Assembly (NCBI GenBank): GCA_947490035.1
Contig: CANLGS010000063.1
Coordinates: 1 to 10,972 of the forward strand
Direction of reading: 5' to 3'
DNA: 10,972 bases
From: Gemmataceae bacterium
GTDB lineage: Bacteria; Planctomycetota; Planctomycetia; Gemmatales; Gemmataceae
Shown here piece by piece: positions 1-6,128 of the stretch (the stretch's first letter is position 1; each line of letters opens with the position of its first letter). The position numbers and the translations under genes are program-made. The notes below the pieces were generated by a model. That model was given only the letters and a program-made list of their open reading frames with translations, made no database searches and was not told the DNA's origin.

Positions 1-543
1 CCCGACGTGTTCGACACGCTCATGGGTGTGTTCGACGAGGGCCGGCTCACGGACCAGTACGGCCGCGTCACGAACTTCCGCAGCACGATCATCGTCATGA
101 CCTCGAACCTCGGAGCCGGCATGTCGCGCGCGGTCGGCTTCGAGGGCGATAACGCGGGCACACCATATCAAGACGTGGCGATGAAGTTCTTCCGCCCGGA
201 GTTCTTCAACCGCATGGACGCGGTGGTGACGTTCCGCCCGCTGCTACCCGCGACGGTGCGCGCCATCGCTCGCCGCGAACTCGACGCCATCGCGAAGCGC
301 GAAGGGCTGGTTCGCGGCGGCGTGTCGGTGGCGTGGTCAGACGCGCTGATCGAATATCTCGCGGCGATCGGCTTCGACGCGCGGTACGGGGCGCGACCTC
401 TCCAGCGCGCGATCGAGCGCGAGGTGGTCGCCCCGCTCGCGCGGTGGTTGCTGGCGAATGTCGTCCGCGAAAGCGATTCGATCCTGGCCGACTGGCGTGC
501 GGGGTCGTGCGCGTTCGCTTCGACCTCCAAACCGAACTCGTAA
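1..543 (+). CDS. ClpA/ClpB-type AAA+ ATPase, C-terminal part (5' end outside window)
   Basis: The reading frame is open from the first base and gives about 180 residues of the last AAA+ module of a Hsp100 unfoldase. Visible landmarks are the stretch DVFDTLMGVFDEGRLTD, typical of the segment after Walker B, the sensor-1 stretch MTSNLG, the arginine-finger stretch RPEFFNR, and the sensor-2 motif GARPLQRAIE in the small C-terminal domain. Proteins of this family form hexameric rings that thread aggregated or tagged proteins, in the cytosol. The extreme C-terminus is short and lacks the acidic tail of classical ClpB, so this may be one of the divergent ClpB-like paralogues common in planctomycetes rather than the main disaggregase. 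The N-terminal domain and first AAA module are outside the window, so ClpA, ClpB and ClpC cannot be separated. Family assignment is firm; the exact member is not. Confidence 0.9.
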   Translation, partial: PDVFDTLMGVFDEGRLTDQYGRVTNFRSTIIVMTSNLGAGMSRAVGFEGDNAGTPYQDVAMKFFRPEFFNRMDAVVTFRPLLPATVRAIARRELDAIAKREGLVRGGVSVAWSDALIEYLAAIGFDARYGARPLQRAIEREVVAPLARWLLANVVRESDSILADWRAGSCAFASTSKPNS

Positions 544-562
544 CTTTGAGCGCCCCCAACTC

Positions 563-590
563 TTGCTTCCCCGGTCGGTGCGGGTAGAAC
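563..590 (+). promoter_or_regulatory. candidate sigma-70 type promoter for the 631 gene
   Basis: TTGCTT at 563-568 and TAGAAC at 585-590 are separated by 16 bases and lie about 40 bases upstream of the GTG at 631. The -35 match is partial and the -10 matches 4 of 6 consensus bases. A similar GG-TAGAAT element lies upstream of the gene at 10048. This is an inference from motif and position only. Confidence 0.35.
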
Positions 591-630
591 ACTCGCAACG
601 CCAACACCCGTCCGTCAGGAGAATTCACCC

Positions 631-1680
631 GTGCTCCGCACCCGCTTCGTCGCCGCCGCGCTGTTGGGCGTCGCCTTCACCGCGCTCGCCGTCGGCCAGG
701 AACCCAAGAAGTTCGAACTCGGCTTCCCCACTAAGGACGGCAAACCCGCGCCCTATTACCAGGAAACGGCCACCGACATCACGCAGGTCATCAAGGTGCA
801 GGGCCAAGACCTGACCCAGAAGCAGAACAGCAAGTTCTGGTACCAGTGGACGCCGGTCAAGGAAGAGAAGGTCACCGAGAACAAGGAAGAGTTCATCCGC
901 TACACGGTGAAGCAGAAGATCGAAGGCCTGGAGATGAACATCGACATCTCCGGCAACCCGATCAACTACTCGTCCAAGACCGAAGGCACCGGCAGCGTCG
1001 GCAATCCGGGGCTGGTCGAGTTCTTCAAGGGGCTGAAGGACACCGAGTTCACGGCCACCATCGGCAAGAACTACAAGGTCGAGAAGGTGGACGGGAAGGA
1101 AGACTTCATCAAGAAGCTCGCCGCCGGCAGCCAGCAGATGGACGCGCTACTCAAGAAGGTGATGACCGACGACGTGCTGCGGGAGATGGTGGACCCGACC
1201 GCCAAACTGTACCCGGACACCGCGAAGAAGAAGGACGAGACCTGGGAGAAGAAGACGACCCTCGACCTCGGGCCGATCGGCAAGTACGAACTGCTCTACA
1301 AGCTGAAGTACGTGGGTACGGACAAGGAGAAGGACAAGATCGAGATCGAGACCGTCATCACGTACACCGCTCCGAAGGACAACCCGGAGGGGGGGCTGCT
1401 GTTCCGCATCAAGGACGGTAGCAAGTTGACCAGCGAAGCGGACGGCAGCAAGGGTTTCATCCTGTACGACCCGAAGACGAAGCGCATCGAGTCGGCCGAG
1501 ATCAACATCAAACTGAAGGGCGACCTGATCGTGGTGATCGGCGGCACCGACACGCGGGTCGAACTGACGCAGATCCAGAAGACGGTCATCAAGACGCAGG
1601 AGACGAGCTACATCGCGCCGAAGGCGGTGACGCCGCCGATCACGCCGCCGGTGGTCCCGCCGGTGCCGGAGAAGAAGTAA
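631..1680 (+). CDS. secreted protein of unknown function, DUF6263-like
   Basis: A 349-residue protein starting at GTG 631, chosen because AGGAGA at 617-622 sits 8 bases upstream and because the N-terminus from there is a good signal peptide: basic MLRTR, then a hydrophobic Ala/Leu/Val core, with probable cleavage around residues 21-23 (AVGQ/E). The mature part is rich in Lys, Glu and Asp and has alternating hydrophobic residues suggesting beta strands. It ends in a proline-rich tail (residues about 332-346, repeats of PPIT/PPVV) and a KK terminus. There are no Cys clusters and no enzyme motifs. The overall style (secreted, Lys-rich, one domain of about 300 residues) resembles the uncharacterised DUF6263 family of planctomycete exported proteins; that assignment is by recollection of the family's appearance. 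It is probably transcribed alone, since a promoter candidate lies before it and a strong terminator after it. Function unknown. Confidence 0.85.
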   Translation: MLRTRFVAAALLGVAFTALAVGQEPKKFELGFPTKDGKPAPYYQETATDITQVIKVQGQDLTQKQNSKFWYQWTPVKEEKVTENKEEFIRYTVKQKIEGLEMNIDISGNPINYSSKTEGTGSVGNPGLVEFFKGLKDTEFTATIGKNYKVEKVDGKEDFIKKLAAGSQQMDALLKKVMTDDVLREMVDPTAKLYPDTAKKKDETWEKKTTLDLGPIGKYELLYKLKYVGTDKEKDKIEIETVITYTAPKDNPEGGLLFRIKDGSKLTSEADGSKGFILYDPKTKRIESAEINIKLKGDLIVVIGGTDTRVELTQIQKTVIKTQETSYIAPKAVTPPITPPVVPPVPEKK

Positions 1681-1704
1681 CCGTCGCGGACGCGCGACCG
1701 ACAC

Positions 1705-1736
1705 CCGCCCGGCCGCCGCGCCGGGCGGTTTCGTTT
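1705..1736 (+). terminator. rho-independent terminator after the 631-1680 gene
   Basis: A perfect 9-bp GC stem (1705-1713 with 1720-1728, CCGCCCGGC) with a 6-base loop is followed directly by TTTCGTTT (1729-1736). It begins 25 bases after the stop codon. The terminator at 6074-6114 has the same TTTCGTTT tail. Confidence 0.8.
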
Positions 1737-1738
1737 GT

Positions 1739-1886
1739 GGAGAGTAGCCCGCCACTTCGTGGCGGTTCTTCTCTTGTGGCACAGACGTTCCTGTCTGTGC
1801 GGCTGGCCCCTCGAAGCACAGACAGGAATGTCTGTGCCACCAAAAACAAGACTGAAGAACCGCCACGGAGTGGCGGGCTACTCTCC
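1739..1886. repeat. nested inverted repeat, cloverleaf-like dispersed element
   Basis: The outer arms 1739-1771 and 1854-1886 are 33 bases each and complementary except for one position. Inside them a second pair, 1776-1800 and 1816-1840 (25 bases each, one mismatch), is also inverted. Each arm contains its own small palindrome: CCGCCAC-TTC-GTGGCGG in the outer left arm and GCACAGAC-6-GTCTGTGC in the inner left arm. The whole could fold into one long hairpin or a four-armed cross. The motifs CACAGACAGGAATGTCTGTG and CCCGCCAC/GTGGCGGG recur widely in planctomycete genomes as far as I recall, so this is probably a copy of a dispersed non-coding repeat. It carries no transposase. It ends 13 bases before the rmlD start, so it forms the leader of that gene or flanks its promoter. 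Confidence 0.85.
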
Positions 1887-1899
1887 GACGGGGTTCGCC

Positions 1900-2769
1900 A
1901 TGAAGATCGCCGTTCTCGGTGCGGCCGGGCAGCTCGGGCGCGACCTCTGCCCGCGGCTCGCGGCGCTGGGCGAAGTCGTCCCGCTGTCGCGCGCCGACAT
2001 CGACCTCGCGAAGCCTGATACCATCGCGCCGGCGGTCACGGCGCTGCGGCCGGACGTGTTCGTCAACTGCGCGGCGTACAACTTCGTGGACAAGGCCGAA
2101 ACGGAAATGGACGCGGTGGGTGCGGTCAACGCGGGCGGTGTCGCCGACCTCGCGCGGCATTGCCGGGACATCGGCGCAAAACTCGTCCACTTCAGCACCG
2201 ACTACGCGTTTGGTCGCGATCACGCGCGCATCATCCCTTACACCGAAATCGACGAACCCGCTCCGGTCAACTACTACGCCGCGTGCAAACTGGATGGCGA
2301 AACCGGTGTTCTCAGTGCGCGAAACCACCTCGTCCTCCGCACGTGCGGGCTGTACGGCGTGTGGGGCAGCGGCGGCAAGGGCGGCAACTTTGTTGAGACG
2401 ATGTTGCGGTTAGGCGCGTCGGGTAAACCGCTGCGCGTGGTCAACGACCAGCGCTGCACGCCCAGTTACACCGCGGACGTGGCCGCCGCGACCGTGCAAC
2501 TCCTCGAACGCGGCGCGACCGGGTTGTTCCACGTCGTCAACAGCGGCGATTGCACGTGGTACGAGTTCGCGGCGGAAATCTTCCGCCAGGCCGGGTTGAA
2601 CCCCGATCTCATTCCGATCACGAGCGCCGAGTTCGGCGCCGCCGCGAAGCGGCCCGCGTACAGCGTGCTTTCCACCGCGAAACTCACTTCGGTAGGCGTT
2701 CCCGCGTTGCGCCCGTGGCCGGACGCGCTCGCGGCTTATCTCACCGAACGGCGCAACAAACCCGCCTGA
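1900..2769 (+). CDS. rmlD: dTDP-4-dehydrorhamnose reductase (RmlD family)
   Basis: A 289-residue NAD(P)H-dependent SDR enzyme. RmlD reduces dTDP-4-dehydro-L-rhamnose to dTDP-L-rhamnose, the last step in making this activated sugar for cell-surface polysaccharides, in the cytosol. Seen in the sequence: the nucleotide-binding loop GAAGQLG (residues 7-13), the STDYAFG stretch (99-105) with the catalytic Thr and Asp, the catalytic YAACK (Tyr126, Lys130), and the late motif RPAYSVLSTAKL (251-262) typical of RmlD. Length matches the family (about 280-300). The frame is open further upstream to 1735, but ATG 1900 is the right start because the Rossmann fold begins at once there and the upstream part is only translated repeat DNA. 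No clear Shine-Dalgarno is visible before it. The rmlA, rmlB and rmlC genes are not in the window. Specificity for rhamnose is inferred from family. Confidence 0.9.
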   Translation: MKIAVLGAAGQLGRDLCPRLAALGEVVPLSRADIDLAKPDTIAPAVTALRPDVFVNCAAYNFVDKAETEMDAVGAVNAGGVADLARHCRDIGAKLVHFSTDYAFGRDHARIIPYTEIDEPAPVNYYAACKLDGETGVLSARNHLVLRTCGLYGVWGSGGKGGNFVETMLRLGASGKPLRVVNDQRCTPSYTADVAAATVQLLERGATGLFHVVNSGDCTWYEFAAEIFRQAGLNPDLIPITSAEFGAAAKRPAYSVLSTAKLTSVGVPALRPWPDALAAYLTERRNKPA

Positions 2770-2818
2770 GCCGCTTTCGCTCCGCGCACATTTTCCACGC
2801 TTTCCGCGCGCGATGCTC

Positions 2819-2852
2819 TTGACACACGTCCCAAAAACCGCGAAAGTGTAAT
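2819..2852 (+). promoter_or_regulatory. possible promoter region of the feo operon
   Basis: An exact TTGACA occurs at 2819-2824 and a -10-like TGTAAT at 2847-2852, just touching the Fur-like palindrome. The 22-base spacing between them is too long for a normal sigma-70 promoter, so either only one element is used or the true partner is not recognisable. This is the only AT-richer stretch between rmlD and feoA and is the likely promoter region; the exact elements are unsure. Confidence 0.3.
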
Positions 2853-2869
2853 TGAGATGGAATCTCAAT
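2851..2869. promoter_or_regulatory. Fur-box-like operator upstream of feoA
   Basis: A perfect 8-3-8 palindrome, ATTGAGAT-GGA-ATCTCAAT, ending 13 bases before the feoA ATG. Set against the classical 19-bp Fur box AATGAGAAT-N-ATTCTCATT it matches at most positions, including the TGAGA and TCTCA halves. Lying directly in front of an Fe(II) uptake operon, it is most simply an operator for an iron-responsive repressor (Fur, or possibly a DtxR-type protein). The palindrome is seen directly; the regulator is inferred. Confidence 0.65.
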
Positions 2870-2882
2870 AAGCGAGCCGTCA

Positions 2883-3116
2883 ATGCTAGTGCCGCTTGAT
2901 ATGGTGCGAGCCGGCGAGTGGGCCGAAGTCGAAGAGGTCTCCGGCCAGGCGGACTGGGTCGGGCGCCTCGCCGAACTCGGCATCCGCCGGGGCTGTCGCG
3001 TCCGGGTGATGCAGCCCGGTTCGACGTGCCTCCTGACCGTCGCCGGGTGCAAGCTCTGCCTGCGCGGGTGCGACGGCGCGCAGATTCTGGTTCGCCCCAT
3101 CGGGGCGGCCGGCTGA
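2883..3116 (+). CDS. feoA: FeoA family protein, first copy
   Basis: A 77-residue SH3-like FeoA protein, a small cytosolic partner thought to support FeoB-mediated Fe(II) import. The typical layout is present: an N-terminal 'L..v..Ge.a.V..v' strand, the central LAELGIRRGCRVRV (residues 29-42) matching the L..LG...G..v.v core, then the final strand ending AQILVRPI. It is unusual in having five cysteines (38, 49, 56, 59, 63), three of them as C-x2-C-x3-C at the position of the usual LR loop. The ATG at 2883 is preferred because the family's N-terminal strand starts there, though no good Shine-Dalgarno precedes it. Its TGA overlaps the ATG of the next gene by one base, which implies translational coupling. 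First gene of the feo operon. Confidence 0.88.
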   Translation: MLVPLDMVRAGEWAEVEEVSGQADWVGRLAELGIRRGCRVRVMQPGSTCLLTVAGCKLCLRGCDGAQILVRPIGAAG

Positions 3117-3346
3117 TGACCACCCTCGCCGACCTCGTTCCCGGTCAAACGGCCGAAGTGCTGTCCGTGACCGGCGACCCCGCCCTCGTCCAGCGCCTCT
3201 ACGAATTCGGTCTGCTCGAAGGCGAACGGATCGAAGTGCTTGCCCTCGCCCTTCTGGGCGACCCGATCGAAATCAGCCTCGGTAACTCACGCCTCACCCT
3301 CCGCAGGGCCGAAGCCGCCGGAATTACAGTGAGGAGTGAGGAGTGA
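3116..3346 (+). CDS. FeoA family protein, second copy
   Basis: A 76-residue FeoA-type SH3-like protein starting at ATG 3116, overlapping the previous stop by one base (TGATG). It shows the core LYEFGLLEGERIEVLALALLGDPIEI and the end strand LTLRRAEAAGITV, a more typical FeoA sequence than the first copy and without cysteines. Tandem FeoA domains before FeoB are known in several phyla; they probably act together on the FeoB G domain, which is an inference. The last five residues (VRSEE) and the stop codon are encoded by the heptamer repeat at 3329-3404, so that element has replaced the original 3' end of the gene. It lies 67 bases before feoB, with only the hairpin between. Confidence 0.88.
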   Translation: MTTLADLVPGQTAEVLSVTGDPALVQRLYEFGLLEGERIEVLALALLGDPIEISLGNSRLTLRRAEAAGITVRSEE

Positions 3347-3404
3347 GGAGTAAGGAGCAAAGACGGCTCTGCTGATTCCTCACTCCTCACTCCTCACTCC
3401 TCAC
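3329..3404. repeat. heptamer tandem repeats in inverted orientation (28-bp hairpin)
   Basis: Left arm: GTGAGGA three times (3329-3349) plus the variant GTAAGGA (3350-3356). Right arm: TCCTCAC four times (3377-3404), the exact complement of the unit. The arms pair over 28 bp with one mismatch around a 20-base loop. The left arm covers the end of the second feoA including its stop codon; the right arm ends 9 bases before the feoB ATG. It is not a canonical terminator, having no T-run, and feoB would be cut off if it were efficient. It may stabilise or tune the intercistronic mRNA. Confidence 0.9.
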
Positions 3405-3413
3405 TGCTTTCCC

Positions 3414-5663
3414 ATGCTTACCGTCGCGCTCGTCGGCAACCCGAACGCGGGCAAATCGACGCTGTTCAACGCCCTCTCCGGGCTGCGCCAGCGGATCGGC
3501 AACTACCCCGGCGTCACCGTCGAGATGAAGAAGGGGCAGTTTACAACTGACGGCGTGACACTCGATCTCATCGACCTGCCCGGCACCTACAGTCTCGCCG
3601 CCCGCAGCCCCGACGAGATGGTCGCGGTCGATCTCCTCCTCGGCCGCCGCCCGGAAGAACCGCGGCCGTCGGTCGTCCTCTCCATCGTCGATGCCACTAA
3701 CCTCGACCGGCACCTGTACCTCACCAGCCAGTTGCTCGACCTCGGCGTGCCAGTGGTCGTCGCGGTCAACATGATCGACGCCGCGGCCGCGCAGGGGCTG
3801 AAGTTCGACTACGCGAAGTTGGCCGCCGCGCTCGGCGTGCCGGTGGTGCCGATCCAGGCGAACAACGGCACCGGCCTCGCGGCGCTCACGGCCGCAATTC
3901 GCGCCGCGGCGGACCAGCCCGCGCCGCACGGGCTGACGTTTCCAACCGCGTTCGACGAGGTCGCGGAGCAACTGCGGAAGGAACTCAGCGACGAGGTGCC
4001 GCCGTTCTTGCTGCGACGCGCTCTCATCGACATCGGCGGCTACACCGAGCAATGGCTGGTCGAACGGCACGGCGACCGCTTCAAGGTGGCACTGGTCGGG
4101 GCGCGCGAGAAGCTCGCGGCGGCGGGTCACTCCGTTCCGGGCGTGGAGGCGCGGACGCGGTTCGCGTGGGTGCGCACCGCCGTCGCCGCGGCCGTGACGA
4201 AGCCCGCCGTGCGCCCGGTCACCGGCAGCGACCGCATCGACCACATCCTGACGCACCGCGTCTGGGGCACGCTCGTTTTCCTGGTCGTCATGTTCCTGAT
4301 GTTCCAGTCGATCTTCCTGTGGGCGAAACCGCTCATGGACCTGATCGGCAGCGGGCAGGACGCGGTCGCGAAGGGCGTGCAGTCGCAGTTGCCGTCCGGC
4401 CCGCTCCGCGCGCTGCTCGTGGACGGCATCATCAAGGGCGTCGGCAGCGTGCTGGTGTTCCTGCCACAAATCATGATCCTGTTCGGGTTCATCGCGGTGC
4501 TGGAAGATTGCGGGTACATGGCCCGCGCCGCGTTCCTGATGGACCGCGTCATGTCGCGGTGCGGGCTGAGCGGGAAGTCGTTCATCCCGATGCTGTCGAG
4601 CGTGGCGTGCGCGGTGCCGGGCATCATGGCGGCGCGCGTGATCGAGAACCGGCGCGACCGGCTCGCGACCATCCTCGTGGCGCCGCTGATGAGCTGCTCC
4701 GCGCGGCTGCCGGTGTACATCCTGCTCATCGGCGCGTTCATCGCGCGGCCGGGTTCGCCGGGATGGTTGCCGGGGTTGGTGCTGTTCGCGATGTACATGA
4801 TCGGCTTCACGGTCGCGCCGCTGGTCGCGCTCGCGCTGAAGCGCACGCTGCTGCGCGGCGCGCCGCCAGTGTTCGTGATGGAACTTCCGAGTTACCGGCG
4901 CCCGAAGATCGGTTCGATCCTGCGGCGGATGGGCGGGGCCGGCTGGTCGTTCACGCGGCGCGCCGGAACGATCATCCTCGCCGCGATGGTGATCGTGTGG
5001 GCGCTACTGTACTTCCCGCACACCGACGCGAACGGCGAGTCGTACCCCGACCGCATCGAGACAGCCGAAGACACGGCGAAGGAGAAAGCCCCGCGGCTGA
5101 AGGAACTGAACGACAAGGAAGACGCCACCGACGAAGAGAAGGTGGAACTGGAGGCACTCGAAGACGCTGGGGCGTTGCCGGACAAACTCAACGGCGAGTG
5201 GAAGCGCGGCAGCGCGCTGGGCCGCACCGGGCTGTGGATGGAGCCGGTGTTCAAGCCGCTGGGGTGGGACTGGAAGATCGGCGTCGCGGCGATGGCGAGT
5301 TTCCCGGCGCGCGAGGTGATCGTCGGCACGTTCGGGCTGCTCTACGACGTGGGCGAGGTCGATACGAAGGCGATCGGCAACGCGAAGGCCGATGACGACG
5401 CGAAGGAGAAGGCCGCCGGCTTGACGAGGGCGGTCCAAGACGACTGGTCGAAAGACCCGGTTCGCGGCAAGTACGGCGTGCCGGTCGCGCTGTCGATCAT
5501 GGTGTTCTTCGCGCTGTGCTGTCAGTGCGCCGCGACGCTCGCCGTCATCAAGCGCGAGACGAAGAGCTGGGCGTGGCCCGCGTTCACGTTCGTGTACATG
5601 ACGGCGCTCGCGTATGTCGGGGCGTTCCTCACGTTCCAGGTGGGAAGATTGGTTGTGGGGTAA
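3414..5663 (+). CDS. feoB: ferrous iron transport protein B
   Basis: A 749-residue inner-membrane Fe(II) transporter with an N-terminal G domain, of normal family length. The G domain shows G1 GNPNAGKST (residues 8-16), the GVTVE switch-I Thr (33-37), G3 DLPGTYSL (54-61) and G4 NMID (119-122). A helical linker (about 165-270) follows, and then the membrane part from about residue 285, with many hydrophobic segments including the Cys-bearing SSVACAVPGIMAAR and LMSCSARLPVYI stretches, and the end segment FALCCQCAATLAVI. Between two late membrane segments is a highly charged insert (about 548-600, rich in Glu, Lys and Asp), probably a loop outside the membrane. The start is fixed by the G1 motif only 7 residues in. 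No Shine-Dalgarno is visible; the CT-rich hairpin arm lies just upstream. Fe(II) import, with FeoA as partner, is known for the family. Confidence 0.97.
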   Translation: MLTVALVGNPNAGKSTLFNALSGLRQRIGNYPGVTVEMKKGQFTTDGVTLDLIDLPGTYSLAARSPDEMVAVDLLLGRRPEEPRPSVVLSIVDATNLDRHLYLTSQLLDLGVPVVVAVNMIDAAAAQGLKFDYAKLAAALGVPVVPIQANNGTGLAALTAAIRAAADQPAPHGLTFPTAFDEVAEQLRKELSDEVPPFLLRRALIDIGGYTEQWLVERHGDRFKVALVGAREKLAAAGHSVPGVEARTRFAWVRTAVAAAVTKPAVRPVTGSDRIDHILTHRVWGTLVFLVVMFLMFQSIFLWAKPLMDLIGSGQDAVAKGVQSQLPSGPLRALLVDGIIKGVGSVLVFLPQIMILFGFIAVLEDCGYMARAAFLMDRVMSRCGLSGKSFIPMLSSVACAVPGIMAARVIENRRDRLATILVAPLMSCSARLPVYILLIGAFIARPGSPGWLPGLVLFAMYMIGFTVAPLVALALKRTLLRGAPPVFVMELPSYRRPKIGSILRRMGGAGWSFTRRAGTIILAAMVIVWALLYFPHTDANGESYPDRIETAEDTAKEKAPRLKELNDKEDATDEEKVELEALEDAGALPDKLNGEWKRGSALGRTGLWMEPVFKPLGWDWKIGVAAMASFPAREVIVGTFGLLYDVGEVDTKAIGNAKADDDAKEKAAGLTRAVQDDWSKDPVRGKYGVPVALSIMVFFALCCQCAATLAVIKRETKSWAWPAFTFVYMTALAYVGAFLTFQVGRLVVG

Positions 5664-5673
5664 AGTGCTTTTG

Positions 5674-5824
5674 CCCTCTCCCCTTGCGGGAGAGGGTGGC
5701 CGCGCTTCGCGGACGGGTGAGGGGTGAGCGACCACACGCACCACTCGAAGCTCTTTTCGCGTGTGGTCCTGCACCCCTCACCCGTCCGCGAAGCGCGGCC
5801 ACCCTCTCCCGCAAGGGGAGAGGG
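5674..5824. repeat. large inverted repeat between feoB and the small Cys-rich gene
   Basis: Arms 5674-5726 and 5772-5824 are exact reverse complements over 53 bases. A second perfect 10-bp pair lies inside, GACCACACGC at 5730-5739 and GCGTGTGGTC at 5759-5768, leaving a 19-base loop. The arm itself contains smaller palindromes (CCCTCTCCC...GGGAGAGGG and CCGCG-CTT-CGCGG). This arm type is widespread in high-GC bacterial genomes as a dispersed intergenic repeat, by my recollection. It begins 10 bases after the feoB stop and has no T-run, so it is not a canonical terminator. There is no coding capacity or transposase. Confidence 0.9.
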
Positions 5825-5855
5825 ACAAGAATGAAACCGGGCCGAGTAACAACTG

Positions 5856-6038
5856 ATGTCCACAACACTCCAACTCATCGTCGTCGGCTTGCTGATCGCG
5901 CTCGCGGCCGGGTACATCCTGCGCGCGACGTGGAAGACGTGGTTCGGCGCGTCGAAGCCGGGTTGCGGTTCGGGCTGCGGAAAGTGCGCCGCACCCGCGC
6001 CGGAAGTGAAGGGCCGGCGCCCGCTGCCCATGGCGTAG
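5856..6038 (+). CDS. FeoB-associated Cys-rich membrane peptide
   Basis: A 60-residue protein with one N-terminal membrane helix (about residues 5-24, LQLIVVGLLIALAAGYIL), a short basic stretch (RATWKTW), and a cytosolic Cys cluster C37-x3-C41-x2-C44 set in glycines. This layout matches the small FeoB-associated Cys-rich membrane proteins often found after feoB and sometimes compared with FeoC. A role in metal handling or in stabilising FeoB is proposed for the family but not settled. Its position as last gene of the feo operon, before a strong terminator, agrees. The Shine-Dalgarno is weak, and the gene is separated from feoB by the 151-base hairpin element. Confidence 0.85.
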   Translation: MSTTLQLIVVGLLIALAAGYILRATWKTWFGASKPGCGSGCGKCAAPAPEVKGRRPLPMA

Positions 6039-6073
6039 AGGGCATGCCCCCGCATCGGAGAAGTAGTAACAAC

Positions 6074-6114
6074 GCCGCCCGCTCCCATTGCGGGAGCGGG
6101 CGGCCGTTTCGTTT
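6074..6114 (+). terminator. rho-independent terminator closing the feo operon
   Basis: A 13-bp perfect stem (6074-6086 with 6092-6104) with a 5-base loop is followed by TTTCGTTT (6107-6114). It lies 35 bases after the last feo gene and before the convergent minus-strand gene ending at 6129. Confidence 0.88.
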
Positions 6115-6128
6115 CTACCGCCAAGCGG

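Noticed and set aside
1735..1899. Upstream extension of rmlD
   Set aside because: The extension is translated repeat DNA, and the Rossmann strand starts exactly at ATG 1900.
1147..2328. Long minus-strand open frame across the end of the secreted-protein gene, the repeat and rmlD
   Set aside because: It covers two convincing genes plus a non-coding repeat on the other strand, and has low-complexity Arg-rich composition.
3329..3404. CRISPR-like array, because of regular short repeats
   Set aside because: The units are 7 bases and directly tandem, without spacers, and lie in inverted groups; there are no cas genes.
3387..4469. Long open frame on the minus strand opposite feoB
   Set aside because: It is fully antisense to a certain feoB, rich in Arg, His, Asp and Glu as expected from the complement of high-GC codons, and has no recognisable domain.
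4052..5395. 447-codon open frame on the plus strand in another phase within feoB
   Set aside because: The product is dominated by Arg, Gly and Ala without domain signs. feoB motifs run through the same region in the correct frame.
5674..5824. Insertion sequence or MITE with target duplication
   Set aside because: I see no transposase and no clear direct repeat flanking the arms; similar dispersed palindromes are known without mobility proof, so it is listed only as a repeat.
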